In this document: piece by piece, positions 1 through 9,564 of the stretch
Layout: every line of letters starts with the position of its first letter
How positions within the stretch are numbered: the stretch's first letter is position 1
Assembly: GCF_023101145.1 (NCBI RefSeq)
Contig: NZ_CP073714.1
Coordinates: forward strand, 2,046,001 to 2,110,000
From: Paenibacillus pabuli
GTDB lineage: Bacteria; Bacillota; Bacilli; Paenibacillales; Paenibacillaceae
Length of the DNA stretch: 64,000 nt
Direction: 5' to 3'
Position numbers and translations under genes: made by a program
The notes under the pieces: generated by a model
Databases searched by the model: none
What the model was told of the DNA's origin: nothing
Seen by the model: the letters and a program-made list of their open reading frames with translations, nothing else

Positions 1-206
1 AAAATAAAAACATGGGTGCCTGGACATACATGGAGCCTCGTCTTCGTGAAATCGCGCCAGAAGGAATAACTGTTAAATACGAAGGTCGCCCTGAACATGC
101 GAGTCCTTCAAGCGGTTATCAACTTGTGCATGGCATGGAACAGCAACAGATCATTACATCCGCATTAAAGCAAACGACGAAGAATAATATTCCACTGGGG
201 AGGTAA
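1..206 (+). CDS. sucA: 2-oxoglutarate dehydrogenase E1, C-terminal end (partial)
   Basis: This is the last 67 or so codons of a gene that begins upstream of the window; the frame is open from base 3 to the TAA at 204-206. The visible C-terminus ([10 protein letters not shown] followed by [17 protein letters not shown]) matches the end of the thiamine-dependent E1 subunit of the 2-oxoglutarate dehydrogenase complex, which decarboxylates 2-oxoglutarate in the TCA cycle. The stop codon overlaps the ribosome-binding site of sucB, so the two are translationally adjacent in one operon. The identity rests on this short tail plus the neighbouring E2 gene. The ATG at 12 is an internal methionine and not the start. 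Confidence 0.85.
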   Translation, partial: NKNMGAWTYMEPRLREIAPEGITVKYEGRPEHASPSSGYQLVHGMEQQQIITSALKQTTKNNIPLGR

Positions 207-211
207 CAGCT

Positions 212-1489
<1,278 letters not shown>

Positions 1490-1540
1490 TCCAATTCATA
1501 ACGATTAACATTTTAATTGCCATCTTATAAATAAAAAAGT

Positions 1541-1597
1541 AAAGCCTCTGAACATGGTGCACAGCGCAAGCTGCTAACCGGTTCAGAGGCTTTTTTC
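1541..1597. terminator. Bidirectional intrinsic terminator
   Basis: The arms AAAGCCTCTGAAC (1541-1553) and GTTCAGAGGCTTTT (1581-1594) form a long stem. A T-run follows on the plus strand and an A-run precedes it, so it can end sucB and also the convergent hydrolase gene. Confidence 0.9.
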
Positions 1598-1623
1598 ATC
1601 ATTGTGTGAATGTTCGTATCGAA

Positions 1624-2601
1624 TTATACGGAATCGGCGGTTTCTGCATGTGTTGTGAAATGGCCAGAACTGTAGTCAGGCGTATGCCTCTCTAACCACT
1701 CCAAGACATGCCCTGCAACCTCAGTCCGATTCGTCTCGTGCAGCATTTCGTGGCGTCCTCCCGGATAAAGGCGGTATTCGATATCCTCAAGCTGAAGCTC
1801 CCGATATTGGGAGACCAGTTTAAGTACTCCTTTGCCATGAAGCCCCACCGGATCTTGTTCACCCGAGAACAGATATACAGACTTATCCTTGGGAATTCGT
1901 TTCATGTTGTGTGGCAAGTGAATGTCCAACAGCAGTTTGAAAAAGTCACGGAAAAAACCTGCCGAGCAGATAGCTCCGCACAAAGGGTCATCGATGAACC
2001 GCTTGACCTCTTCGGGGTCCCGAGACAGCCAATCAAACGGTGTGGTCGCCGGACGGAAAGAACGGTTGAAGCCGCCAAATACAAGCGCATTGAGCAGCAT
2101 ACTTGGATGAGCAGTACCCTGAATGCCACACTGCAGGAAAGCCAACTTTTCCCCAAGCCGAAGAAGACCGCGTTTGCCATTGGTGCCGGACAAAATAAAT
2201 GCATGATAACGCTCGTGACCTGCGTACATTAGATGCTGTACTAAAAACGAACCCATACTATGCCCCATTAGAAAAAGGGGCACATCAGGGTTTTCATTGG
2301 CGGCAACTTCGCCCAGATTCATCATGTCACTCGCCATCCAGCGGAAAGCATCAGCGCCGGCATTGCCCAACAGGTTCGGGTTTTCTACCGTTTTACCATG
2401 ACCACGATGGTCATTTGCGTAGACCGCGTAGCCGTGAGTGGTGAGATGTTGGGCAAATTCAGCATATCGGGCAGCAGTCTCACTCATGCCATGTGCAATC
2501 TGGACAACACCTTTGATATTGCACTCCGGATCGGGAAGCCAGCGGTACACATGAATACGGGTACCTTCATTGCCAACCAGGCTAAAGGTAGATTCCTGCA
2601 T
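1624..2601 (-). CDS. Alpha/beta hydrolase, lysophospholipase (YtpA-like)
   Basis: A 325-residue serine hydrolase of the monoacylglycerol lipase/lysophospholipase group (Hydrolase_4 type). The nucleophile elbow GHSMGS lies at about residues 112-117. The oxyanion-side motif VQIAHGMSE is upstream of it, and the C-terminal GGRHEMLHE supplies the catalytic His. No signal peptide or membrane segment is seen, so it is probably cytoplasmic. I chose the ATG at 2601 because AGGAGGAT (2611-2618) sits 9 bases upstream; an in-frame GTG at 2622 lies beyond that site. In Bacillus subtilis the phospholipase gene ytpA is beside ytqA/ytqB (mnmL/mnmM), and the same neighbourhood appears here with manA in between. 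The substrate cannot be read from the sequence. Confidence 0.85.
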   Translation of the reverse strand: MQESTFSLVGNEGTRIHVYRWLPDPECNIKGVVQIAHGMSETAARYAEFAQHLTTHGYAVYANDHRGHGKTVENPNLLGNAGADAFRWMASDMMNLGEVAANENPDVPLFLMGHSMGSFLVQHLMYAGHERYHAFILSGTNGKRGLLRLGEKLAFLQCGIQGTAHPSMLLNALVFGGFNRSFRPATTPFDWLSRDPEEVKRFIDDPLCGAICSAGFFRDFFKLLLDIHLPHNMKRIPKDKSVYLFSGEQDPVGLHGKGVLKLVSQYRELQLEDIEYRLYPGGRHEMLHETNRTEVAGHVLEWLERHTPDYSSGHFTTHAETADSV

Positions 2602-2684
2602 CTCGTGTAAATCCTCCTTCACAGGTCACATTAAAGCTAGTTCAGTTCAAGGAAATAACCCTGAATACATATTTAATTATTTGA

Positions 2685-3662
2685 TTAAGGCAAATAAGAG
2701 CGAAGAACAGTAGTGTTTCCATCCAGCGTATAGGAGCCCAGGTTGGCAGGCAGTAAGTAACATTGTCCAGCTTTTAACTCAATTTTATCCGATTCCGAGT
2801 TATCCCACTCCAGCGATCCACTACCTTCACAAACAACAAGAATAGTGAAGCTATCAGCATGTGTAGAGAGTTCCCAGCGTTCTGAAACAATCCCTTTTTC
2901 CACCACAAAATAAGGGCATTCCGCAAGCTTCAGCCACTCACCTGGAGTTGCGTTATTGGTCTTCATCGTCGTGGCGCCAGCACCCTCATAAGCCGTTACA
3001 TTCAGTGAATCCTCAACATGCAGCTCACGTGGTTTGCCATCCAGGCCTGGACGATTGTAATCGTAGATCCGGTATGTTGTATCCGAGTTTTGCTGAATCT
3101 CAGCAACAACGACACCTGCACATAGAGCGTGTACCGTTCCCGCAGGGATAAAGAATGTATCTCCAGCTTCTACAGGTACTTGACGAAGGGTATCCATGAC
3201 TGTACCATTCTCCAGCGCTTCCTTCAGTACTTCACGATCAACGCCTTCATTTAAGCCGTAGATGATGTGTGCTCCTGGTTTGGCATCCAGCACATACCAC
3301 ATTTCCGTTTTGCCAAGCTCACCGGGAGGGAGCGCTTCATAATCATCTGTTGGATGAACTTGTACGGACAGATCATCGTTACAGTCAAGCAATTTGATCA
3401 GAAGAGGGAATCGTCCGCCCTTTTCCGAAACACCTTTGGTTCCAAGCCATGCTGTGCCCAGTTGTTCACGAACTTCGTCCAGACCTTTTCCAGCAAGTGC
3501 TCCATTTAATACCTTGGTTGTACCATTTGGATGATCCGCAATCATCCAGCCTTCTCCTATATGTCCTTCAGGTGGCGTCAGGCCGAATTGCTCCAGCGCG
3601 CGGCCTCCCCATACACGTTCTTTGAACTCTGGTTGAAATTGAAGTGGGTATGGCGTAGGCAT
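2685..3662 (-). CDS. manA: Mannose-6-phosphate isomerase, class I
   Basis: A 325-residue zinc-dependent phosphomannose isomerase that interconverts mannose 6-phosphate and fructose 6-phosphate. It is the short Gram-positive form (Bacillus ManA/Pmi). The metal-binding motifs of the cupin barrel are visible: SVQVHPTDD near residue 100, KTEMWYVLD near 120, and FIPAGTVHAL near 172. The N-terminus LQFQPEFKERVWGGRAL is typical. The start ATG at 3660-3662 follows an AGAGGAGAG site. No mannose transport or polysaccharide genes are adjacent, so the pathway (catabolism or sugar-nucleotide supply) is not fixed by context. Confidence 0.94.
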   Translation of the reverse strand: MPTPYPLQFQPEFKERVWGGRALEQFGLTPPEGHIGEGWMIADHPNGTTKVLNGALAGKGLDEVREQLGTAWLGTKGVSEKGGRFPLLIKLLDCNDDLSVQVHPTDDYEALPPGELGKTEMWYVLDAKPGAHIIYGLNEGVDREVLKEALENGTVMDTLRQVPVEAGDTFFIPAGTVHALCAGVVVAEIQQNSDTTYRIYDYNRPGLDGKPRELHVEDSLNVTAYEGAGATTMKTNNATPGEWLKLAECPYFVVEKGIVSERWELSTHADSFTILVVCEGSGSLEWDNSESDKIELKAGQCYLLPANLGSYTLDGNTTVLRSYLP

Positions 3663-3851
3663 TTCTAATCTCTCCTCTAGTATATGAAATGGTGGATCGC
3701 TTTAATCAATCATGGCCGCGTATACAGCATGAACGTAACAGTGAAGAATACGGTTGCACGTCTTTATGTAGTACACAAATCGCATGAATCAAACCAAAGT
3801 TTGCTTTGTTGCGACTGTGTCTAGTTTATTGTATTTGTGGGATAAAGGAAA

Positions 3852-4436
3852 TTATTTTTTCTCGATGCCAATCAGAAAAGGAGAGGCTTCACGCTGCAAT
3901 TGGCGATAGATCACCACCTGTGCCTTCTCTACAGGCAGAGCAGAAGACCACTTCAGTACCGCTTCCGCTTCCTGTGACCCTCCATCATGACCTGGATACA
4001 GCACAACGGTAATAATTCCACGTGGCTTGAGCAATGCCAGAGCAGCATGAAGTGCAGCAATGGTACTGTCTGTTTCCGTGATTATGGTGGAGTCAGCACC
4101 TTCCGAAGGCAGGTACCCCAGGTTGAACATTACAGCACCCACGTTACCCTGCCATGTTTCAGGAACGGCCTCAGCCATTCGATCATGGCTTAATTGAAGC
4201 ATGGAGATGGAGCCCAACTTGGCACTGTCCTCTTGTTTGCGAATACGGGCTTGTGCCAAGGTTAGTGCCTCACTCTGAATATCGAAACCAATGACTTGCC
4301 CGCGTTTACCCACTTTTTGTGCCAAAAACAGAGTATCCGCCCCCGTTCCAACCGTTGCATCAATAGCTAGATCTCCAGGCTGTAAACGGGAAGAAATCCA
4401 TTGATGAGCACAACTTAAAACCGAAAGAAAGCCCAT
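3852..4436 (-). CDS. mnmM: tRNA 5-aminomethyluridine methyltransferase MnmM (YtqB)
   Basis: A 194-residue class I SAM methyltransferase with the GxGxD-type site DATVGTGADTLFLA near residue 28 and a conserved MFNLGYLP motif. In B. subtilis the homologue YtqB methylates nm5U34 to mnm5U34 in the tRNA anticodon. The length equals B. subtilis YtqB if translation starts at the ATG at 4436. That ATG is 8 bases after GGAGGGG (4445-4451), which overlaps the end of mnmL. The longer in-frame reading to 4496 would overlap mnmL by 59 bases and has no better site. It is translationally coupled to the radical-SAM partner mnmL immediately upstream. Confidence 0.88.
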   Translation of the reverse strand: MGFLSVLSCAHQWISSRLQPGDLAIDATVGTGADTLFLAQKVGKRGQVIGFDIQSEALTLAQARIRKQEDSAKLGSISMLQLSHDRMAEAVPETWQGNVGAVMFNLGYLPSEGADSTIITETDSTIAALHAALALLKPRGIITVVLYPGHDGGSQEAEAVLKWSSALPVEKAQVVIYRQLQREASPFLIGIEKK

Positions 4437-4437
4437 C

Positions 4438-5391
4438 TTAAGCCCCCCTCCAGTATTTACCCTGCCAGGAATCCCGCTCACGCAGCTCACGATCAATGGA
4501 ATTCAACACTTCCCATTTGTTCATGGACCACATCGGACCAATCAGCAAATCACGCGGTGCATCCCCTGTAAGGCGGTGTACAATCATTTCAGGTGGCAGC
4601 ATCTCCAGCGTATCGACGATCAGTTTAATGTACTCGTCCTGTTCCAGGAAACGAAGAAGCCCGGCTTCATACTGCTTCACCATTGGCGTTTTGCGCATCA
4701 GATGAAGCAGATGAATTTTGATCCCCTGCACATCCATGTTGGCAACAGCCCGTCCGGTATCCAGCATCATTTCATGGGTTTCCTGAGGCAGTCCGTAAAT
4801 AATATGTGTACACACCCGAATATTCCGTTTGCGCAGCTTCGCAACGGCTTCCTCATAACACTGAGTATCATGCGCGCGGTTAATTAGGGTTGACGTGGAT
4901 TCGTGAATGGTTTGCAGACCCATCTCAACCCATAGGTAGGTGCGTTCATTCAATTCAGCTAAGTAATCAACGACGTCATCCGGTAAACAGTCAGGGCGAG
5001 TGGCAATGGACAGACCCACAACACCGGGCTGCTTCAAGATTTCTTCAAAGTACTCACGAAGTTCTTCAACGGGTGCGTATGTGTTGGTATAGGCTTGGAA
5101 ATAGCCGATGTAATGAGCTGTAGGCCATTTCAGATGCTGCTTATCCCGAATGGTATTGAACTGGGTAACCAAATCATCCCGTCTGCTGCCAGCAAAATCA
5201 CCAGATCCACGAGCGCTGCAAAATGTACAGCCCCCTTTGGCGATCGACCCATCTCGGTTTGGGCAAGTGAAACCTGCATCCAGCATTACTTTGAAAACCT
5301 TATTGTTAAATTCGTCTCTCATTTCGTAATTCCAGGTATGGAATCGTTTATCTCCCCACAGAAGAGGAGGTTGTATTGACGGTGCATTCAT
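4438..5391 (-). CDS. mnmL: Radical SAM protein MnmL (YtqA), tRNA wobble-uridine modification
   Basis: A 317-residue radical SAM enzyme of the YtqA/YhcC family (TIGR01212). The cluster-binding cysteines have the unusual spacing CX11CX2C: Cys43 in FTCPNRDGS, then Cys55 and Cys58 in GGCTFC. The homologue YtqA has been assigned to removing the carboxymethyl group from cmnm5U so that MnmM can make mnm5U. It gives Gram-positive bacteria an alternative to the MnmC route. The start ATG at 5389-5391 follows AAAGGAGT (5401-5408). It forms a two-gene operon with mnmM, whose start lies inside its last codons. The assignment is from family knowledge and the pairing. Confidence 0.86.
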   Translation of the reverse strand: MNAPSIQPPLLWGDKRFHTWNYEMRDEFNNKVFKVMLDAGFTCPNRDGSIAKGGCTFCSARGSGDFAGSRRDDLVTQFNTIRDKQHLKWPTAHYIGYFQAYTNTYAPVEELREYFEEILKQPGVVGLSIATRPDCLPDDVVDYLAELNERTYLWVEMGLQTIHESTSTLINRAHDTQCYEEAVAKLRKRNIRVCTHIIYGLPQETHEMMLDTGRAVANMDVQGIKIHLLHLMRKTPMVKQYEAGLLRFLEQDEYIKLIVDTLEMLPPEMIVHRLTGDAPRDLLIGPMWSMNKWEVLNSIDRELRERDSWQGKYWRGA

Positions 5392-5663
5392 CTTCAGGGT
5401 ACTCCTTTGGCTTACCTAATGGCTTGCTTATTATATTGCCGAATTCGACTCTTTTTGAACTCTTACCATTGTATCAAAAAACTCAAAAAAAGGGGAATCT
5501 AGTCACAAAGATAGGCCGAAGAAACCAGGTTTTATTCTTGCTATAGTTTACACATTATGTTATATTTAAACCAGCGTCAGACACCATCTAATGGGTACTA
5601 TTCATCATAGCATTTGAATCAATATTGACGTCATGGACCATACTATACCGTGAGGTGATATGA

Positions 5664-5864
5664 ATGAATTCCCAAGTTAAAAATAATGATCTTCATCATG
5701 TTTCTGTAGAACTGACGGCAGAAGAAGCTTTGGCTTTGACAGGTGTTCGTTTCAATGGCAATCCGAAAGTGAAAGCGGCTGCAAGACAAAAAGTTCGCGA
5801 TGCTTTCGAAAAGACATTTGATTTTTCACACCAAGATAAGGTAGACTATGAACTATTAAAGTAG
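5664..5864 (+). CDS. Small conserved-looking protein of unknown function
   Basis: A 66-residue soluble protein, charged and mostly helical in appearance, with a Lys/Arg-rich middle (NPKVKAAARQKVRDAF). No motif that I recognise is present. It starts at ATG 5664 behind GAGGTGAT (5652-5659); an ATG at 5660 is out of frame. It ends just before a strong terminator and has its own upstream region of about 270 bases shared with the divergent mnmL. The good ribosome site, the terminator and the position next to trmB favour a real gene. A function cannot be offered. Confidence 0.7.
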   Translation: MNSQVKNNDLHHVSVELTAEEALALTGVRFNGNPKVKAAARQKVRDAFEKTFDFSHQDKVDYELLK

Positions 5865-5893
5865 TTGGACCCCAATTCCAAATAAATCGAAGA

Positions 5894-5943
5894 GGGAATC
5901 TTTGAGATTTGCCCCAAAGTGGCAGATCCGAAGATTCCTTTTT
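5894..5943 (+). terminator. Intrinsic terminator
   Basis: GGGAATCTTTGAGATTTGCC pairs with GGCAGATCCGAAGATTCC across a short loop and is followed by TTTTT. It ends the small gene at 5664 ahead of trmB. Confidence 0.88.
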
Positions 5944-6016
5944 CATTGCTCTTTACAATTAGCCAGTTCTTCGGCAAAATGATTCTGAGACAAGTATGGA
6001 TAAACGGAGGAATAAG

Positions 6017-6766
6017 ATGCGTTTACGTGGCAGAAAAGGGATTCGTGAAAATTTGGAGCAGCAAGTTGACCTCGTTGTTCTTGATCCCAAACAGTACAAA
6101 GGAAAATGGTCTGAACTGTTTGGCAATGACCATCCAATCTTTGTGGAATTTGGTATGGGTAAAGGTCAATTTATCAGCCAAATGAGTTATAAATATCCGG
6201 AATATAATTTCATCGGTATTGATATGTATGATGAATTGGTGCGTCGCGCCAGCGAGAAGGCTCGGAAAGCATGGAGTGAGGCAGGAGTGGAGACACCTCC
6301 CAACCTGAAGCTGGCGCTGGCTAATATCGAACAGATTGAGGATGTATTTGAACCGGAAGAACTGGAACGCATTTATCTGAACTTCAGCGATCCTTGGCCA
6401 AAAGCCAAACATGCACGCCGTCGTTTGACACATCCTCGCTTCCTGAAGAAATATACGGAACTGCTTAACACCAAAGGACAGATCCATTTCAAAACAGATT
6501 CGGAGACATTGTTTGATTTCTCTCTCAATGCGATTGCCGACTTTGGTCTGCAAATGACCAATCTGTCCCTTAACCTGCACCGCGATGGATTGAATGAAGA
6601 GCATGTCATGACAGAGTATGAGCAGAAATTCATGGGCAAAGGCATGAACATTCACCGGGTGGAAGTCATTGTTGGTGAAGAGGCTTTGCGCGAGTATCAA
6701 CAAATCCGCTTAGACAAGTATAAAGTGCGGGAAGCTGCAGACGAGTCTGGAGAAGACCAAGAGTAA
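6017..6766 (+). CDS. trmB: tRNA (guanine46-N7)-methyltransferase
   Basis: A 249-residue SAM-dependent enzyme that forms 7-methylguanosine at position 46 in the variable loop of tRNA. The SAM-binding motif FVEFGMGKGQFI is near residue 45. The family signature NFSDPWPKAKHARRRL, with a catalytic Asp, is near residue 123, and RLTHPRFL follows. I start it at ATG 6017 (MRLRGRKGI), 6 bases after GGAGG (6006-6010); the ATG at 5996 lies upstream of that site. Strong terminators on both sides indicate a single-gene transcript. B. subtilis trmB (ytmQ) lies in the same chromosomal neighbourhood as ytqAB. Confidence 0.95.
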   Translation: MRLRGRKGIRENLEQQVDLVVLDPKQYKGKWSELFGNDHPIFVEFGMGKGQFISQMSYKYPEYNFIGIDMYDELVRRASEKARKAWSEAGVETPPNLKLALANIEQIEDVFEPEELERIYLNFSDPWPKAKHARRRLTHPRFLKKYTELLNTKGQIHFKTDSETLFDFSLNAIADFGLQMTNLSLNLHRDGLNEEHVMTEYEQKFMGKGMNIHRVEVIVGEEALREYQQIRLDKYKVREAADESGEDQE

Positions 6767-6770
6767 TAAT

Positions 6771-6822
6771 AAAAAGCGTGATATGCATCTGGCTACCAGA
6801 CGTTCATATCACGCTTTTTTGT
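6771..6822. terminator. Bidirectional intrinsic terminator after trmB
   Basis: AAAAAGCGTGATATG (6771-6785) pairs with CATATCACGCTTTTTT (6805-6820). The flanking A-run and T-run let it work in both directions, ending trmB and possibly the regulator gene that converges on it. Confidence 0.9.
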
Positions 6823-6870
6823 TGTTCTAATTAGACTAAACCTGGTAACAATGCTTGTGGCTCTTTGTTT

Positions 6871-6905
6871 CAATTCAATTCAATTCAATTCATTTCATTT
6901 CATTT
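6871..6905. repeat. Pentanucleotide microsatellite (CAATT)4(CATTT)3
   Basis: Seven consecutive pentamers are seen directly: four CAATT then three CATTT. They lie between the trmB terminator and the stop codon of the AraC-type regulator, 11 bases past that stop in its direction. It is non-coding. Confidence 0.95.
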
Positions 6906-6915
6906 CTCTTCACTG

Positions 6916-9162
6916 CTAAAGCTCCGAATGCAGCTCTTTGCGGCGATAGTCGTTTGGTGTAACCCCGTTGAACTTTTTGAACATGCGATAGAAATAAGAA
7001 CTGTTGGTGAATCCAGTTTGCTCCGCAATATCGGCTACAGAGTTTTCCGTCTCAATGAGCAGATATTGCGCTTTGGCTATGCGGGTCTCGTTAATCACAT
7101 CGGTGAGTCCTTTTAAAGTTAGTTGTTTATAGAGTCTGCTGACATATATGGGTGACATCGCTAGTTCATCTGCAATGGAAGTCAGACAAAGATTGGTGTC
7201 TGCGTAATCACGCTCAATAATGCAGTTGATTTTGCGAATGAGTTCTTCATGTTTAAGAGTTCGCTTCTCCTCTACTTTGGAGCCAAGTTCGTCAAACATG
7301 CGATAGAAGTGTGCGTGAACTTCACTGAGATTCTCTGCATCATGGATCGGAAGCATTGAACGGTCGGAGATGGATTCAAGGGTTAGCTGGTTGTTCTTTT
7401 TAAGTGTGTTTCTCACATGATTCAGAGTCATGGTTAGATGGGACAGCGCCAATTGAAATACGGTAAATGGATATGTGGCCGTTTCGCTCACAATGTCTGC
7501 ATAGACCTGTTTGGCTTCGCCTGTTTTGCCTGTCATCAGGCAATCAATCAACTGTCTCTCTTTTCCAACAGGGAAAGCATACTCCTTGGCATGGTAAGCC
7601 ATGATGTCCGAGGTATAAATCAGGCATCCAGGACCCATGAACAAACGATGAAGCGATGCTTCTGCTGATTGTGTATAAGAAGCAATACTGTTTTCCAGTG
7701 AATCTTCCGCTGGTCCGATGGTAAACGAAATGGAACATCTTAGATGTGTCATCACGGCAGCCTGCATCATGCGCAGCAGGTCCTCAATGGGGCTATGATC
7801 ATAATCAGCCTCATCCTGAATTTTATCATTAAAGATAAGTGTAATCAGATCACCGCCCATATCCACAGCTTCGGTGTGGAAGTAGAGGTCAGCCGTTTCC
7901 GTACAAATGTTCATCATCGCGTATTTTATAAGTTGGACTTCATCCCGGTAGGTATCGCTGAAATCGGTAAAATGATCGATACGAAGCAGTACCAGTCTGG
8001 TTAGACGATGAACATCCACAGAAGAGCCATAGAACTTCATTCGTTCCTCCAACATGCCTCCCGTTACCGTTTCCCGTCCTTGCAAGGCCCCGCGCAGAAA
8101 ATCCTGTCGCAACAGATGCAGACTGCCACGACGCTCGGCCTCCATCACGCGCATACGGACAAGCACTTTATCAATGGGATGATAGAGCTTTCGGGACACG
8201 AGGTACGACAAGAACACTCCCGCAATTAATAGCCCAAGACAAAATAGAACGGTGTGTGTCCGCATACTCCGGATATCTGAGGTAATGAGATCATACGGTG
8301 TGATCCGGACATAACGCCACCCGAGATTGTCAGGAGCGGTGTAGGTAATGAGAGACTTCTCCCCATCCACCTCTGCGGTAAAGTAGGCAGATTGCCCTGT
8401 ATTTTGCAGGATCGGATGCATAAACGTTTCATTCGACAGGTCTTTCATTAATGTACGATCGCTAAAATCGGATAATAACTGACCCTGTTCATTGATAATA
8501 AATGTTTTCCCTGGCTGATCGGCTGAATTCATATTGGGACTGAGCCAATCGTCTTTGATATTTACGACGACAGCATAATTCAGCGTAGCATTGTCATTGA
8601 TTGTGTCATAACAGAGATATGTATAGCTGCTGACTTGAGTTTCCTCGGTGGAGCCAACCTGGTAAGTGCGCGGGATCGGAACAAAAGGTTTGTAATCATG
8701 GAAGCGGTCGAGGATGCTTTTGATCCCCTGGTCGTCAATTTCAGAAATGGACTGCTGTCCATCTCGGACTTCATTGGAACTGATAAAGAACTCATCATTT
8801 TTGGAGTTATATACATAGATGGATTCGATAAAAGGGAGGGACATGCGATAGTTGTCGAGTTGTTCCATCGCTGACGTAATTTCATATATACTCGGATTCG
8901 AATATAGCAGCAGGGCAGAGATCGTGTAATCCTGATAAATCTGATAAGACAGTGATTTGGCGGTCTCAGTCATCTTGGAGACTTCCCGGCTGGTCTGGGT
9001 GAGACCATTCATATCTGTTCGGTAGACCTGGCGAAGAGCAATACGATTGTAGTTGACGTACAAAATGGCAGAAGCTACAAGTAAGGTGGCAACGGTGCTG
9101 ACGATAATTCCGATCAGAATCCGTGTAAACACCTTCTGACTGTCTTCCGAATGTTTACGCAT
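6916..9162 (-). CDS. Membrane-bound AraC-family transcriptional regulator
   Basis: A 748-residue regulator with an N-terminal membrane segment (about 13-35), a large extracytoplasmic region (about 36-300) resembling a dCACHE sensor, and a second membrane segment (about 302-322). A cytoplasmic linker follows and the protein ends in an AraC-type double helix-turn-helix (about 645-748, with SIADELAMSPIYVSRLYK and DIAEQTGFTNSSYFYRMFKK). Such proteins in Paenibacillus and Bacillus usually sit beside and control LplA/LplB/YtcP-type sugar importers, and one starts on the opposite strand here. The ATG at 9160-9162 follows GGGAGGAAAGG. Two palindromes at 9210-9243 lie just upstream and may be its operators. 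The inducer is not known. Confidence 0.9.
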   Translation of the reverse strand: MRKHSEDSQKVFTRILIGIIVSTVATLLVASAILYVNYNRIALRQVYRTDMNGLTQTSREVSKMTETAKSLSYQIYQDYTISALLLYSNPSIYEITSAMEQLDNYRMSLPFIESIYVYNSKNDEFFISSNEVRDGQQSISEIDDQGIKSILDRFHDYKPFVPIPRTYQVGSTEETQVSSYTYLCYDTINDNATLNYAVVVNIKDDWLSPNMNSADQPGKTFIINEQGQLLSDFSDRTLMKDLSNETFMHPILQNTGQSAYFTAEVDGEKSLITYTAPDNLGWRYVRITPYDLITSDIRSMRTHTVLFCLGLLIAGVFLSYLVSRKLYHPIDKVLVRMRVMEAERRGSLHLLRQDFLRGALQGRETVTGGMLEERMKFYGSSVDVHRLTRLVLLRIDHFTDFSDTYRDEVQLIKYAMMNICTETADLYFHTEAVDMGGDLITLIFNDKIQDEADYDHSPIEDLLRMMQAAVMTHLRCSISFTIGPAEDSLENSIASYTQSAEASLHRLFMGPGCLIYTSDIMAYHAKEYAFPVGKERQLIDCLMTGKTGEAKQVYADIVSETATYPFTVFQLALSHLTMTLNHVRNTLKKNNQLTLESISDRSMLPIHDAENLSEVHAHFYRMFDELGSKVEEKRTLKHEELIRKINCIIERDYADTNLCLTSIADELAMSPIYVSRLYKQLTLKGLTDVINETRIAKAQYLLIETENSVADIAEQTGFTNSSYFYRMFKKFNGVTPNDYRRKELHSEL

Positions 9163-9209
9163 AACCTTTCCTCCCGTTGGCCTCCTGTTTTGGGTGAAAA
9201 AAAGTATGA

Positions 9210-9243
9210 CTTCATAGTGAAGTGTAGGACTTCATATATGAAG
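9210..9243. promoter_or_regulatory. Tandem palindromes, candidate operators
   Basis: CTTCATAGTGAAG (9210-9222) and CTTCATATATGAAG (9230-9243) are two related palindromes about 20 bases apart centre to centre, roughly two helical turns, each preceded by GA. They lie 48-81 bases upstream of the regulator start. Their operator role is inferred. Confidence 0.5.
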
Positions 9244-9278
9244 GTGGTGAATCACGGAGATATCTCGAATTATATATT

Positions 9279-9294
9279 ATGTATGCGTTTACAT
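9279..9294. promoter_or_regulatory. Candidate cre site (CcpA)
   Basis: ATGTATGCGTTTACAT fits the catabolite-responsive consensus WTGNAANCGNWWNCAW with one mismatch. It lies in the 402-base divergent region between the regulator and the importer genes, beside an AT-rich TATATATTAT block. The rest of that region holds a tandem GTTCATATT repeat (9422-9439) and no clear promoter that I can fix. Confidence 0.5.
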
Positions 9295-9564
9295 CAACGC
9301 TGAACCAGCATGCTATACCCCATTTCCTTAGCTAAAGTTCAACTTTCGCTTTATTGTTCACTAGGCTCAGCGTATGCACGATATCAACTTTTGTGAACGC
9401 TCAGCATTCATTTCAGTGTTGGTTCATATTGTTCATATTCCTTTTCGCAGAATCCTTCATGAACCGGCCGGATGATTCAGTATCCGGTAGCGCTCAGGGC
9501 ATCTACAATAAAAACAGAGCTCCACTGCGCGCCGCGCCGTAAGAAATTCGGGAGGGATCGAGCC

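Noticed and set aside
9422-9439. Tandem GTTCATATT repeat as an operator
   Set aside because: Two 9-base copies are real, but no promoter can be placed near them and chance is not excluded.
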